DNA of 64,000 nt from an uncultured Carboxylicivirga sp. (GCF_963668385.1 NZ_OY764327.1:5056501-5120500); one strand, 5' to 3'; counted from the stretch's first letter, positions 36,466 to 46,942 are shown. Translations and numbers: made by a program. The notes: generated by a model not told the origin, from the sequence alone.

Positions 36466-39400
36466 CGAACTATACTTACATTTCCTTTCAATAATTTATT
36501 TACGGGTATCAATTCTATTACATACCAATAATCATCTGATCGGACCGGTTTGCCCAAATATTTACCATCCCATCCCGGGTCGCTCGCAAGGTATTTGATT
36601 AGCAATTTTCCGTAACGATCATATATTCGTATCTCACTATCGGGTAACCTATCCAAACCTTCAATCTCCCAGGTATCGTTATATCCATCTCCATTAGGAG
36701 TAAAAAACTTAGGAATATTAATATCCAGGTAATTATTGATATTCACCGTATCGGTTGCCATGCAACCATTAACATCAATTACATTTAGTATATGCTCTCC
36801 GTCTGCAAGATCTGAAAATACATTCTTCTCTTGGTAACTCTCATCATTGATTGAATATTCATAAGGTTCTGTGCCACCTTCGACATACAATACAACCTGC
36901 GCATAAATACTGGTGTCTAAACTTGCAACCATTGGAGTTGGCACCACCACCATTTGCATAGTATCAGCCATTATAAAACAACCATCATCGGCATTTACCC
37001 AATATTCACCTGCTTCTTTTATCCATATTTCGGGGTAGTGTTCTCCGGTACTCCAAACTATATTATTTAAATCCCAGTCTACTTCCAACATCAAAGAATC
37101 AGAACTACATATAGATGTGTCGTTTAATAACTCCAAGTCTTCACTTTCCAGATATCTGACCACTTTGGTATCAAATCCTCTACATCCATTTTCATCAATT
37201 ACCGATACTACATTAACAGTATCAGCCATTTCAGCCATTATAGAACGCGTTTGCAAACCATTTTGCCATTGATATGTACTAAATTCGCCAGCATCTAATT
37301 CTATTGAACCTTCAACAGGACAGATATATTCGTCTTCTCCTAAGTCAACCACCGGAGAAGCATAATAATTAACATTAATAGTATCGATACTACTACAACC
37401 ATTAGCATCTGTTACTTTTAGATTATGTGAGCCTCCTGCAAGCAAAACAGTTTGATCAACTGATCCATTTGACCATAGATAAGATTCAAATCCAGCAGGT
37501 GCAACTACGGTATGCATTACTCCAGGACATTCTGAAACATCAGGACCTAAATCAAGGTGTGGCAATTCCAATACAGTAATATTTGTAGAGTCAGCATCCA
37601 CACAACCATATACATTAGCTACCTCCACTTTGTACTTACCAGCAGATGTCACTTTTAATTGATTGGTATTTAAAGATGCATCATCATTCCATTTATAACT
37701 CACATAATTATCTCCTGGTGTGATGAATAAATAATCCTGATCACACATCATTCTATCATCACCCAAATCAACATCTGGTGATGGATTAAGGATTACAACA
37801 GTAGTAGCATCTTTGACACATCCGTGCTCATCGGTAAGTGTTAATCGATAACTACCTGCCTCTTCTACCAAATAATCTTCATCTGTCGCTAATTGAGTAT
37901 CATCTTGATAAGTAAGTTTACTCCAAGTGTAAGTTCTGTAATTTACTTCTTCAACCGAAAGTAACTGGCCTGCATTATCACAATTTGTAAAAGTCTCTGG
38001 CAAGGTAAGTGGAGTAACTTCATGCTCGGTAATTGAAATATCATCTGTTGCCACACACCCTAAGGTATCAACCACTGTAACGGAATAATCACCAATACCG
38101 GGAACCTGACATCGGGCAGTTTGCCACGATCCATAGCGCTGATTACTTTCATTATTCCAGTATAGATAATCAAATACATTCTCCTCACTCCCTTTAGTAT
38201 AGCTATCTATTCCGAAAGAAGATGGTGAACCAGGGCATATAGCAAAATCATCAGGTAATTTTACACTTGGTAAAGCATACTTTTCAATATCAAGTGTATT
38301 TGATTTACTACAACCATACAATTCAACTTCAACCGTGTATGCACCTCCTTCGGTAACTGAAATGGTTGACATATTATCAAACTGTCCCATTGATACTCCG
38401 TCTTTGCTCCAACTAAACTGGTCAAAACCAAGCGAAGCATTAAGGTCAACAGATTCTCCGGAACATAAATATTTAGATGCACTCAATTCAGGTACTGGAA
38501 TATCATGAACTAATACATCAACCTCATCTTCCACTGGACAACCATTAAGATCATTAGCAATAGCTTTATAAGTACCAATGTTGCCAAGTTGCACATTCGA
38601 TACTGTAAATATACTTTCTACCGAAGGTGTAGATTCTGTTTGATTATTAAAATACCACGAATAATTAGTATGAGCATTACTAGCTTGTAGAACTAATTCA
38701 TCTCCGGCGCATAACTCTTTATCATCACCTAAATCAAATGCTACAGGACTATAATTTGTTAAGGTAAATTCCGTCATTCCAACACACCCGTTATTATCGG
38801 TAACTGTAAGTGAATACTGACCAGGAACACTCGTTGTAAAAGTAGATGCATTAGATCCTTCACTCCATAAATATTGATATGGCTGATCTGTAGGTCCATT
38901 AAACAACCCTGAATTACCAGGACAAACAGTATTATCTGCCACTGTAATTTCGGGAGCCATATTGATATTTACATCAGTAGAACCTTGGCTATCACAACCA
39001 TTTTTATCTTCCACATAAATCTTGTACTTACCTTGAATAGTTGCAAGATAATCTTCATCATTGCCAACATTTACTTCATCAGTGCCATCAGACCAATACC
39101 AAGAATATGACAAGGCATCAATAATTGGATTTTGTAATGTTATTCCAATATTATTACAGGCAGTAAACGGTCCTTTTAAATCTGGTGTTTCTACGGTATG
39201 TTCTGTAATCTCAATGTCATCCGTTGCTTTACATCCAACCTGATCAACAACTGTTACACTATAGATACCAGGTGCTGTTGCTTGATAAGTTGCTGTTGCC
39301 CAATCGGCCGATCGAATATTCTCATCATTGTTCCAATATAAATAATCAAAGCCATTACCATCAGCTGATTGTGAATACGATACTCCTGATATAGTGGTTT

Positions 39401-42400
39401 CTGCCCCCGGACAGATTGCATAATCTGATGGCAGAGTAACCGATGGCAGACCATGTTTATCAACATCTGTATGAGTTATTTTTATACAACCTCCAAATTG
39501 TGCTTTTACAGAATATCGTCCTTCAGCATCAACATCTTTCAAAATTCGATCCGTTGCTCCACTAATTTCAACACCGTTAAATGACCATTGGTAGCTAGAA
39601 TAGGTATTAGATGCAATTAAATCAATTGTCTCGCCCTTACATAGATTCTCAGTCATCGTAACATCCAAAGGATTGGTATTAAGAAAGGTAACCTCCACCT
39701 GACCACTACTTGGACAACCATTTACATCAATAGCTTCAGCTAAATATGTTCCGGAGTCACTTACCTTTGAATCAGAAATTATATAAATATTTTCAATTGC
39801 TGGTGTAGTAAGACCAATTTCACCGCTTCCATCATCAAATTTCCAACTATAGGAAGTAAATTTACTATCTCCTTCAATACTAAAATCAATACCTGCACAC
39901 TGCTCTCCACCTTGTCCTAAATCAATTGGTTGCACAGTGTAATTAATTAATCTAGCTGATTTCGTTTCAGTACATCCTTTGTCATCAGTAACAACTAAGG
40001 TATGTTGACCTGTAATGGATGTGGTAAGAGAAGCACTTGCTGATCCATCGCTCCATTGATAATTAGTGATATTACCTACCACATTTTGAGGCGCAAAAGT
40101 ATGATCATCACCCGGACAAACTACCCCATCATTTAGATCAAACGAAGGGTTCTGATTGATGGTAATATTAACATCATTGGTGTTTTGACAACCATTTACA
40201 TCAACAATTTCAAGTTTATAAGTTCCGGTTTGAGTGGCTAAGAAATCTTTATTACTAGCAATTTCAAACTCAGTACCTCCCACTATTCTATACCATTTAT
40301 AACTATTTACCGGACTTACAGGATTCTGCAATAGGAAACCATCTGCACTACAAGCTTCATCATCAACCAAAGGAATTTGTGTTGGAGTATACTCTGCCAC
40401 ATCCATTTGATCTGTAGCAATACATCCATATTCATCAACTACTGTAACCGTATAAGTGCCGGCAGTATTTACATTTAGAGAAGCAGTTGTCCAATCATTC
40501 TGTTTATTACCAGAATCTGTTCCCCAATACATATAATCAAAATCCCCACCATCAACAGATGGTGTATATGAAGCAACTGTTAATACAGCCTCGTCTCCCG
40601 GACAAAATGCCATATCAGATGGCAATGCAACAGAAGGAGTACCATATTGATGTATGGTTACACTGTTACTGGTAACACATTTATCGTAATTAACCTCAAC
40701 AGTATATGTACCTGGTTGGCTAATTTCAATTGATCGCTGCCCATTAAATTGACTTTGTATGGATCCATTGTAATACCATCTGTAATTACTATAACCAACA
40801 GAGGCTGTAATAATAGTAGTCGCTCCCGCACATAAACTATCCTGAACAGTTAGTTGAGGAGGATCGAAAAATAGGAAACTAACATTTACCGAATCTTTTG
40901 TAGCACAACCATTAATATCTAATCCTTCGACCTTATACAAGCCTTCGTTAGAACCATCTGTTTTAGCTACCAAATATTGATATTCGTTTGGAGTACCTGT
41001 TATACCGGTTTCGGTTCCTCCTTTAATAAAAGTCCATTTGTAATCACTAAAATCTGCATAATTGGCAACTGTAAGTAAAGCATCATCACAATCTTCTCTA
41101 TCGGCACCTAAATCCATTGGAATAGGCAAATTATAATTTAAATAAGCAGAATCTTTTGCAGAGCAGCCTTCGGCATCGGTAACAATTAACCAATATTTTC
41201 CTTCATCTTTTAAATCAATGTATGATTGAGTACTACCATCATTCCACTGGTACGTATAACCATTGCCTGTAGGTCCATAGATTCTTTTGCTTTCACCAAT
41301 ACAAGTTACCTCATCTTGTAAATCGATGGTAATTGGATTAATTATGTCAATTTGAAATGTTTTAGTTGCTTCACATCCATCTTCTGTCCAACCTGTAATT
41401 GTATACTGTCCGGATACAGTTGGCTTCAAATAATTTTGTAATGGATCTGTATTTAAAACCTCTCCATTCAAGCTCCATTCGTAACGAGCAAAAGTATTGG
41501 TAACATTTACTGCTTGTCCCAGGCAAACCTGAGTTTTATCTAAATTAATTTCAGGAACACTAAAGGCCTGAATATTTACAGTGTCTTTATTAGAACACCC
41601 TTCAGCATCAGTAACCAATACTGATAAATCCTGATTATAATTAGCCGTAACATTAACACTTGTTTGCGATCCGGTAGTTCCATCACTCCATAAATAAGTA
41701 TAAGAAGTATCATAACCCGAAAAGTCTATTGTTGAAGGTGCACACACGATAGTATCCGGCCCTAGCTCAATCTCAGGGCGATTAAAAACAACATCAATAC
41801 TATCCTGAAGTTCACATTCTCCTAACTCCAAAGTTGCCCTAACCCAGTATTTTCCACCTTCGGTAACATACAAATCTCTTTCAGTAGATAAAATGGTATC
41901 ACCTTTACTTAGCGAATACCATTTATATGTATCCATGGGTACATCGGTTGTTAAACGAAGTGTATTTCCATAACACACATCAGTAAGCCCACTGATTTTA
42001 AGATTACTATATGAAGAAAAATACCCATAACTAGCACTTGTATTATTCTGCTCCAACACACTTAGGTGAAACATACCAACAGAATTGGAAATTGTTACTG
42101 GAGAACCCGTACCCATATCTGTACTTAGGTTTACATTGGTAGTATACCAGGCTTCATCACCTGTGCCTGTGCCAGGTACAATAACCCAATCGGCACTTGC
42201 AAGGAAATTACCAATTGCATTACCTGAAGAATTCTTACCTTCCACGCTAAAGCTATTACGTGCATTACCTTTTACCAGTACCTGCATATATAATTTGTAG
42301 GTAAAAATTCGGGTAAAACTTACTGATGTTGAACCAGTACATTCCACATGGGGTAATAAAGCACTACCTAACTCATCTCCATTGGCAAAATTTAAGCTTG

Positions 42401-43403
42401 ATAGTTGATACACATAAACAGGATTGCTCGCTTGAATAAACATATTATCGCCTGTAATATCTATACACTTTTGCTCTCCTTTATTTAAAACAGCTTCTAA
42501 GCTCGAATTTCCATTAATTCTTATTTGCGTATTATCTTGTGTAGCTAATACAAATACTTTATTGATAGGATAAATGACGTTACCACTCCAGTCTTTTTTC
42601 AGCTCATTTTCGTCAGGCTGTGTATTAACTGCAACATATTCGTATCCAATAACATTGGTAGGAATTAATTGATCACCAATTAAATCCCAGGCTCCATTCC
42701 CACTCCATGTTGGATTTACCGAATCATCTGATATAGTTATAGCAACTTGTTTATTGGATGACAAATAAGTACCGGCCATTGATGACTCTTTAGTTTCATC
42801 AGAATTTACAATAGAGTATGTTTCCCCCCGATTCAATGTAATTTCAACTTCTTGTCCTTTACTCCACGACCCTACTGCAATAGAAGGAATAACTTTCACA
42901 ACCGTCCCATCTTCAGTAGCAACAATATCAATTTTTTCTGTCGCAGGAGTACTGTAATGGTTATTCATATAGATATTTTGAGAAGGAACCCAAAATTCAG
43001 TGCCTAAGGCATTATTCCCTTTTAAGGTAAATTTATCAGGATTATTTGCATGAACCACTTCATAATAAACACTAATATCCTTATCCGAAGTAATTAATAT
43101 ACCTTTATTATTGATTTGAAATTCAGGTCGATTTTCTAAATCATTTGGCGAATAACCACTAACAGTGTAAAGAGTATTAGGTGCAATATATACGTTTGTT
43201 GTACTAAAACTACCATTTGCCGGGCTTGAAATGGTAACATTAGCACCTTCATCAAAAGTAGTAATCCTAAAAACCACAGGACTATCTCCGTGATTATTGG
43301 TCACTTCCGGAGCAACAAACCAGAATTCTTTTCCAACTTGGGCTTTTAATTCAACGAAGACACTTAGCAAAATAATGCTAATAGTTAAGGTTAAGTATTT
43401 CAT
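36462..43403 (-). CDS. Giant repetitive T9SS type B surface protein (2313 aa)
   Basis: The largest gene here. Layout matches the 1536-residue paralogue: signal peptide (to about residue 21), IgGFc-binding-like N-terminal region, three Ig/PKD-like domains, then a five-domain module in three tandem copies (residues 694-1088, 1089-1486 and 1487-1878), then about four more Ig/PKD-like domains, one SprB-like repeat and a type B sorting domain (FFTPNGDGYNDTWEIEGLDR). Each module ends with a long domain containing DYLYWN and one containing LQNP or a close variant. Flanking regions before (693 against 700 residues) and after (435 against 440) are nearly equal in the two paralogues, so the length difference is two modules. 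Predicted surface adhesin or filament; ligand unknown. Confidence 0.9.
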   Translation of the reverse strand: MKYLTLTISIILLSVFVELKAQVGKEFWFVAPEVTNNHGDSPVVFRITTFDEGANVTISSPANGSFSTTNVYIAPNTLYTVSGYSPNDLENRPEFQINNKGILITSDKDISVYYEVVHANNPDKFTLKGNNALGTEFWVPSQNIYMNNHYSTPATEKIDIVATEDGTVVKVIPSIAVGSWSKGQEVEITLNRGETYSIVNSDETKESSMAGTYLSSNKQVAITISDDSVNPTWSGNGAWDLIGDQLIPTNVIGYEYVAVNTQPDENELKKDWSGNVIYPINKVFVLATQDNTQIRINGNSSLEAVLNKGEQKCIDITGDNMFIQASNPVYVYQLSSLNFANGDELGSALLPHVECTGSTSVSFTRIFTYKLYMQVLVKGNARNSFSVEGKNSSGNAIGNFLASADWVIVPGTGTGDEAWYTTNVNLSTDMGTGSPVTISNSVGMFHLSVLEQNNTSASYGYFSSYSNLKISGLTDVCYGNTLRLTTDVPMDTYKWYSLSKGDTILSTERDLYVTEGGKYWVRATLELGECELQDSIDVVFNRPEIELGPDTIVCAPSTIDFSGYDTSYTYLWSDGTTGSQTSVNVTANYNQDLSVLVTDAEGCSNKDTVNIQAFSVPEINLDKTQVCLGQAVNVTNTFARYEWSLNGEVLNTDPLQNYLKPTVSGQYTITGWTEDGCEATKTFQIDIINPITIDLQDEVTCIGESKRIYGPTGNGYTYQWNDGSTQSYIDLKDEGKYWLIVTDAEGCSAKDSAYLNYNLPIPMDLGADREDCDDALLTVANYADFSDYKWTFIKGGTETGITGTPNEYQYLVAKTDGSNEGLYKVEGLDINGCATKDSVNVSFLFFDPPQLTVQDSLCAGATTIITASVGYSNYRWYYNGSIQSQFNGQRSIEISQPGTYTVEVNYDKCVTSNSVTIHQYGTPSVALPSDMAFCPGDEAVLTVASYTPSVDGGDFDYMYWGTDSGNKQNDWTTASLNVNTAGTYTVTVVDEYGCIATDQMDVAEYTPTQIPLVDDEACSADGFLLQNPVSPVNSYKWYRIVGGTEFEIASNKDFLATQTGTYKLEIVDVNGCQNTNDVNITINQNPSFDLNDGVVCPGDDHTFAPQNVVGNITNYQWSDGSASASLTTSITGQHTLVVTDDKGCTETKSARLINYTVQPIDLGQGGEQCAGIDFSIEGDSKFTSYSWKFDDGSGEIGLTTPAIENIYIISDSKVSDSGTYLAEAIDVNGCPSSGQVEVTFLNTNPLDVTMTENLCKGETIDLIASNTYSSYQWSFNGVEISGATDRILKDVDAEGRYSVKAQFGGCIKITHTDVDKHGLPSVTLPSDYAICPGAETTISGVSYSQSADGNGFDYLYWNNDENIRSADWATATYQATAPGIYSVTVVDQVGCKATDDIEITEHTVETPDLKGPFTACNNIGITLQNPIIDALSYSWYWSDGTDEVNVGNDEDYLATIQGKYKIYVEDKNGCDSQGSTDVNINMAPEITVADNTVCPGNSGLFNGPTDQPYQYLWSEGSNASTFTTSVPGQYSLTVTDNNGCVGMTEFTLTNYSPVAFDLGDDKELCAGDELVLQASNAHTNYSWYFNNQTESTPSVESIFTVSNVQLGNIGTYKAIANDLNGCPVEDEVDVLVHDIPVPELSASKYLCSGESVDLNASLGFDQFSWSKDGVSMGQFDNMSTISVTEGGAYTVEVELYGCSKSNTLDIEKYALPSVKLPDDFAICPGSPSSFGIDSYTKGSEENVFDYLYWNNESNQRYGSWQTARCQVPGIGDYSVTVVDTLGCVATDDISITEHEVTPLTLPETFTNCDNAGQLLSVEEVNYRTYTWSKLTYQDDTQLATDEDYLVEEAGSYRLTLTDEHGCVKDATTVVILNPSPDVDLGDDRMMCDQDYLFITPGDNYVSYKWNDDASLNTNQLKVTSAGKYKVEVANVYGCVDADSTNITVLELPHLDLGPDVSECPGVMHTVVAPAGFESYLWSNGSVDQTVLLAGGSHNLKVTDANGCSSIDTINVNYYASPVVDLGEDEYICPVEGSIELDAGEFSTYQWQNGLQTRSIMAEMADTVNVVSVIDENGCRGFDTKVVRYLESEDLELLNDTSICSSDSLMLEVDWDLNNIVWSTGEHYPEIWIKEAGEYWVNADDGCFIMADTMQMVVVPTPMVASLDTSIYAQVVLYVEGGTEPYEYSINDESYQEKNVFSDLADGEHILNVIDVNGCMATDTVNINNYLDINIPKFFTPNGDGYNDTWEIEGLDRLPDSEIRIYDRYGKLLIKYLASDPGWDGKYLGKPVRSDDYWYVIELIPVNKLLKGNVSIVR
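37770..41324 (-). repeat. Three tandem copies of a 1.18-1.19 kb coding module
   Basis: Inside the 2313-residue gene, module starts fall at 41324, 40139 and 38945, and the third ends at 37770. Copies are 395, 398 and 392 codons. Each encodes five Ig/PKD-like domains in the same order. The copies are well diverged in sequence, so the expansion is old. The homologous single copy in the 1536-residue gene covers 33079 to 31892 (396 codons). Confidence 0.8.
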
Positions 43404-43464
43404 CTTTCCGTCATTAAAACAAATTGCCTAATAATCTTTAGGTCACACTTGTAATTTTTAACTA

Positions 43465-43511
43465 TAAAAAAAATTGTGTCTCCGCCTTTACTTCAATTAA
43501 AGAGACACAAT
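43465..43511 (-). terminator. Rho-independent terminator of the deacetylase operon
   Basis: ATTGTGTCTC (43473-43482) pairs with GAGACACAAT (43502-43511), followed on the minus strand by eight T residues. It separates the permease-glucosaminidase-deacetylase operon from the giant surface-protein gene. Confidence 0.85.
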
Positions 43512-43630
43512 ACAAGTTGTTTTGTCTTAGATACGGATCTACTGAACAAAAGGTTATAACATTTTGTCAAAAAATTTAAGATTTATTCATAATCTTTCGT
43601 TAAAAAAACAATTCGAATTTCAATAATTCC

Positions 43631-44698
43631 TTATTCTTTCAAATCTGAGGCTACAATTAAATAACTTGTCCAACACCAGTCATTATCCTTATTTTTAGTT
43701 GTAAAGGTAATTAAATTTCGTCTTCGTTTTAATGGTGCTTTAACATTAATATGAATGCTATCATCTTTGAATTGTACATTATTAAAACTACTTCCATTAA
43801 CAAAACAATTAAATCTAGTTATATAAATATGTTTATTAAAAGAAAGGTCTAAAATTGCTTGCTGCTTACTATTTATAACAAGAGGAATATTTTGCTTAAC
43901 TACCATCCTAAGAGGTTTCATTAACATTTTTGAAGTAAAGGAATCAATATCTATACTGCCAGACATAGGAAAACGAGGAATGGCAAAAAAGTCAGATGTT
44001 TCATTCCACACTCCAGAGTTTTGGGCAAATGCCAACTTATAACCTTTATGCTTGATCAGAGCTTTCATTTCCTGATCAAATTCACCATAAGGATAAGCGT
44101 ATGTTCTAGGCTTTGCCCCCAAATACTTTTTAAAAAGCTTTTCCGACAAACCAAGATCTGATTCAAAATATATTAATCTTTCTTCTTTGTTCTTATTTAA
44201 AAAATAATCGTGCGAATGCGAATGACTTCCAATTTCAATTCCTTCTTTTTGTAACTCCTTTAAATCATCCCATGTTAGATAATCTCCCCAACCAACACTT
44301 TGTGTATTTACAAAAACAGTTGCCTTCATTCCATATTTTTTCAACAAGGGCATTCCATTTTCTTTAAACGATTTATATCCATCATCAACGGTAATACACA
44401 CATATTTCTTTTCGTCTTTATCTGTCAGCATAGCAACTTCTGATGCCATAACGCTTATATAATCATTCTGTTTCAACCATCTTAACTGTTCTTCAAAGCT
44501 AGATTTAGTTGTATTGGTTGAAGGATATCTTGCATCACCGAAACGATGATACACTAGGGTTGTAACCTGCCACTGATTACTTTGAGTAACTTTAGCAATT
44601 GCAAGCTGCCATGCCTGCAAAGAGCCAATAAAAAACAAGCTGGTAAAAAAGATAACGCCTGCCCACTTAAAGATTTTTCCAGAAAGGATTGTTTTCAT
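43631..44698 (-). CDS. Polysaccharide deacetylase (NodB domain) protein
   Basis: Predicted metal-dependent deacetylase of 355 residues, active on N-acetylated polysaccharide or peptidoglycan. One N-terminal transmembrane segment (about 13-32) anchors or exports it. NodB motifs are CITVDDGYKSF (catalytic base and metal Asp), EIGSHSHSHDYF (two metal His) and YAYPYGEFDQEM. A C-terminal beta-rich domain of about 100 residues (HIYITRFNCFVNGSSFN) may bind carbohydrate. The preferred ATG at 44698 overlaps the end of the glucosaminidase gene by 32 bp, so translation is probably coupled and the two enzymes act together on the envelope. Confidence 0.88.
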   Translation of the reverse strand: MKTILSGKIFKWAGVIFFTSLFFIGSLQAWQLAIAKVTQSNQWQVTTLVYHRFGDARYPSTNTTKSSFEEQLRWLKQNDYISVMASEVAMLTDKDEKKYVCITVDDGYKSFKENGMPLLKKYGMKATVFVNTQSVGWGDYLTWDDLKELQKEGIEIGSHSHSHDYFLNKNKEERLIYFESDLGLSEKLFKKYLGAKPRTYAYPYGEFDQEMKALIKHKGYKLAFAQNSGVWNETSDFFAIPRFPMSGSIDIDSFTSKMLMKPLRMVVKQNIPLVINSKQQAILDLSFNKHIYITRFNCFVNGSSFNNVQFKDDSIHINVKAPLKRRRNLITFTTKNKDNDWCWTSYLIVASDLKE

Positions 44699-45521
44699 CA
44701 AAATGAATAAGTTTATAATGATCGTATTGTGTAAAGTTGTTATGATTGATTACCGAGCGTAAAATATTGACATATTCCTCTCTGAGTTCCGAATAATTGA
44801 CCAAATACGGAATTAATTTATGCGGATCTTTGGTTTCTAAACGTGCTTTTCGGAATTGCTTATAAGCGGGAGCACGCGCTACAGTAATCAGATAATCATA
44901 AACTGATCCGTACAAATTGTCATATCTTCGAAGGTATACAGTATTAGTCTCCCGAGATTGCGAAGCAGCTATCCGATCTTCAAATGCATTGTACGACCAT
45001 ATTCCAAAAACATTATTAGCTTCCAGAAAAAAACGCGAAGTTCCCCAACCACTCTCTATAGCAGCTTGTGCTAAAATGATACTTACGGGCTGCACTTCCA
45101 GAGCTTCAACCACCTGAAGAAGATTCTTACATTTAAAATAAGTAACTAGAGAATCAACCAACATACTATCCTGTGGTAATAAATTACCTTGTTCACTCTG
45201 CCGATGCAGATTCTGATATTTATTTCTCTCGTGTTCCACTTTTTTTCGGGCAATCATAATGGAAGGTAGCATAAGATTAATGAATAATTCTTTCCGTTCA
45301 TTACCTTTTACAAGCCGTAGATTAGGATTACCATGATATACAATAGGTTCGATCAATGAATCCTTTTGAATAATAATTGAATCCAGATTGTCGACATACA
45401 CTTCTTTTACAGGATAATACTCAGGTACAGATTCTACCCTAAACCAAAGAAACAAGGCTATTAATAAAGCCAATACAACTCCTAATCCTAGAACTAATTT
45501 AGTACTTCTTAATTTTGCCAT
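44667..45521 (-). CDS. Glucosaminidase domain (Bax-like) protein
   Basis: Predicted peptidoglycan N-acetylglucosaminidase of 284 residues. A transmembrane segment (about 8-28) is followed by a periplasmic stretch and the GH73-like catalytic domain. Landmarks are ILAQAAIESGWGTSRFFLEA (Glu of AAIESGWG is the likely acid), NNVFGIWSY, and YDNLYGSVYDYLITV. This is the arrangement of the Bax family. The gene lies 30 bp after the ABC permease gene and overlaps the deacetylase gene, so the three form one operon. Confidence 0.88.
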   Translation of the reverse strand: MAKLRSTKLVLGLGVVLALLIALFLWFRVESVPEYYPVKEVYVDNLDSIIIQKDSLIEPIVYHGNPNLRLVKGNERKELFINLMLPSIMIARKKVEHERNKYQNLHRQSEQGNLLPQDSMLVDSLVTYFKCKNLLQVVEALEVQPVSIILAQAAIESGWGTSRFFLEANNVFGIWSYNAFEDRIAASQSRETNTVYLRRYDNLYGSVYDYLITVARAPAYKQFRKARLETKDPHKLIPYLVNYSELREEYVNILRSVINHNNFTQYDHYKLIHFDENNPFWKNL

Positions 45522-45551
45522 ATAAAGCTCGAATTACATTCTGTAAAGATA

Positions 45552-46796
45552 CTATTCATAACGTAACGATTCTATCGGATCTAAACGCGATGCTTTCAAC
45601 GCTGGCATTAAGCCCGAGATTAAGCCAACTAATAAACAAATAAAAACACCCAAAGTTATCCAGTTCCAGGGCACAACAAATGGAGCTTCTAAAGCCATTG
45701 ACACGCCATTACCAATAATAATTCCTAAAACAATTCCCAAAGCTCCACCAACCTGACCAATAATAATAGATTCGAAGAGAAACTGATTTCGAATATCTTT
45801 TGTATTAGCACCGATGGCTTTGCGAATCCCGATTTCTCGGGTACGTTCAGCAACCGCAACCAACATTATATTCATTAACCCAATAGCTGCCCCCAATAAA
45901 GTTATCAAGCCTATAATAGCAGCTATAAAAGTTACAGTTCCTGTACTTTCTATTAACATACGCGCCAGATTATCACTTTTATTGATATTAAAATTATTTT
46001 CATCATGAACGGTTAACCGACGAATAATCCTGAACAAACCAGTAGCTTCACTAATCGCACTTTCTATTTGCTGACTATCCATAGCCTGCACGGCAATGTT
46101 ATACGACATTTGGGGCATACTAAATTTCTGACGAACATTAGTAACCGGTAACAACAACACATTATCGGATTGACTTCCAAAACCCGATCCTTTTTCCTTC
46201 AATACTCCAATTACTAAATATTTTGCTCCACCAACACTAATTATCTGATTAATGGGATTTTGTTTATTCGGAAAGATTTTACTCGCCAAAGCACTTCCAA
46301 TAACTGCCACATACCTATTATCCTGCACTTCTTGTTCTCCAAAAAAACGTCCATCCTTCAATGTGTAACCTTCTACCAGCATAAAATTCTCATCAACTCC
46401 ATAAACCGTAACATTTGGATTCGATTTATTTTCGCCAGCCTTTACTGTTGCACCCGAAGTTGCAACATGAGATATTGAAACAGTAGCCGGATAATCAAAC
46501 TGTTCTTTAAAGCTTATAGCCTCTTTATACGAGATGTAACCATAGTTTTTTTGTCGCATCGAACTGTTATTCACATGTACATTGGTTCCCTTGTTCTCAA
46601 TAGTAAATGAGTTGGCTCCCATTCCCGTGAATTTTGAGCTAATAGCCCCTTTAATAGATGAAATGGCTGTTAGAATACCAATTAAAGCAGTAATACCAAT
46701 ACTAATTATTAAAACAGTTAGAATGGTTCTTAATAGATTAGACCTAATAGATCCCAAGGCAATCCGAAGGTTTTCATAAATCAGTATCAACTTCAT
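45552..46796 (-). CDS. ABC transporter permease, MacB/FtsX type
   Basis: Inner-membrane permease of 414 residues with four transmembrane helices: one near residues 17-40 and three at about 285-310, 335-365 and 375-402. Between the first and second is a large periplasmic MacB_PCD domain. The C-terminal FtsX region has ERTREIGIRKAIGANTKDIR and ends with the common LDPIESLRYE. Such proteins use a separate ATPase to drive export or mechanotransmission; no ATPase gene is adjacent, so it must come from elsewhere. Linkage to a glucosaminidase recalls FtsEX-type control of peptidoglycan hydrolases, but that is only an inference. Confidence 0.88.
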   Translation of the reverse strand: MKLILIYENLRIALGSIRSNLLRTILTVLIISIGITALIGILTAISSIKGAISSKFTGMGANSFTIENKGTNVHVNNSSMRQKNYGYISYKEAISFKEQFDYPATVSISHVATSGATVKAGENKSNPNVTVYGVDENFMLVEGYTLKDGRFFGEQEVQDNRYVAVIGSALASKIFPNKQNPINQIISVGGAKYLVIGVLKEKGSGFGSQSDNVLLLPVTNVRQKFSMPQMSYNIAVQAMDSQQIESAISEATGLFRIIRRLTVHDENNFNINKSDNLARMLIESTGTVTFIAAIIGLITLLGAAIGLMNIMLVAVAERTREIGIRKAIGANTKDIRNQFLFESIIIGQVGGALGIVLGIIIGNGVSMALEAPFVVPWNWITLGVFICLLVGLISGLMPALKASRLDPIESLRYE

Positions 46797-46934
46797 ATTG
46801 TAGTAATTACGCCTTATAAAAATGGATTATACATTAATAAATACAGCCTCAATTTAATAAAAGAATCTTAAAGGAGATTTTATTGATCAACAAAAAGCTA
46901 TTGATGTTGTTATAATCCGAGAGACTTTTTTTAG

Positions 46935-46942
46935 TAGATTTG
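46935..46942 (+). promoter_or_regulatory. Candidate -7 element for aconitase
   Basis: TAGATTTG fits TAnnTTTG and lies 46 bp before the ATG. A TTGT at 46907-46910 is 24 bases upstream, longer than the usual 19, so only the -7 part is supported. Confidence 0.4.

Noticed and set aside
36462-43403. Recent gene conversion between the two PorP or adhesin genes
   Set aside because: Protein stretches are identical in places, but the DNA differs at many third codon positions, so recent conversion is not supported.
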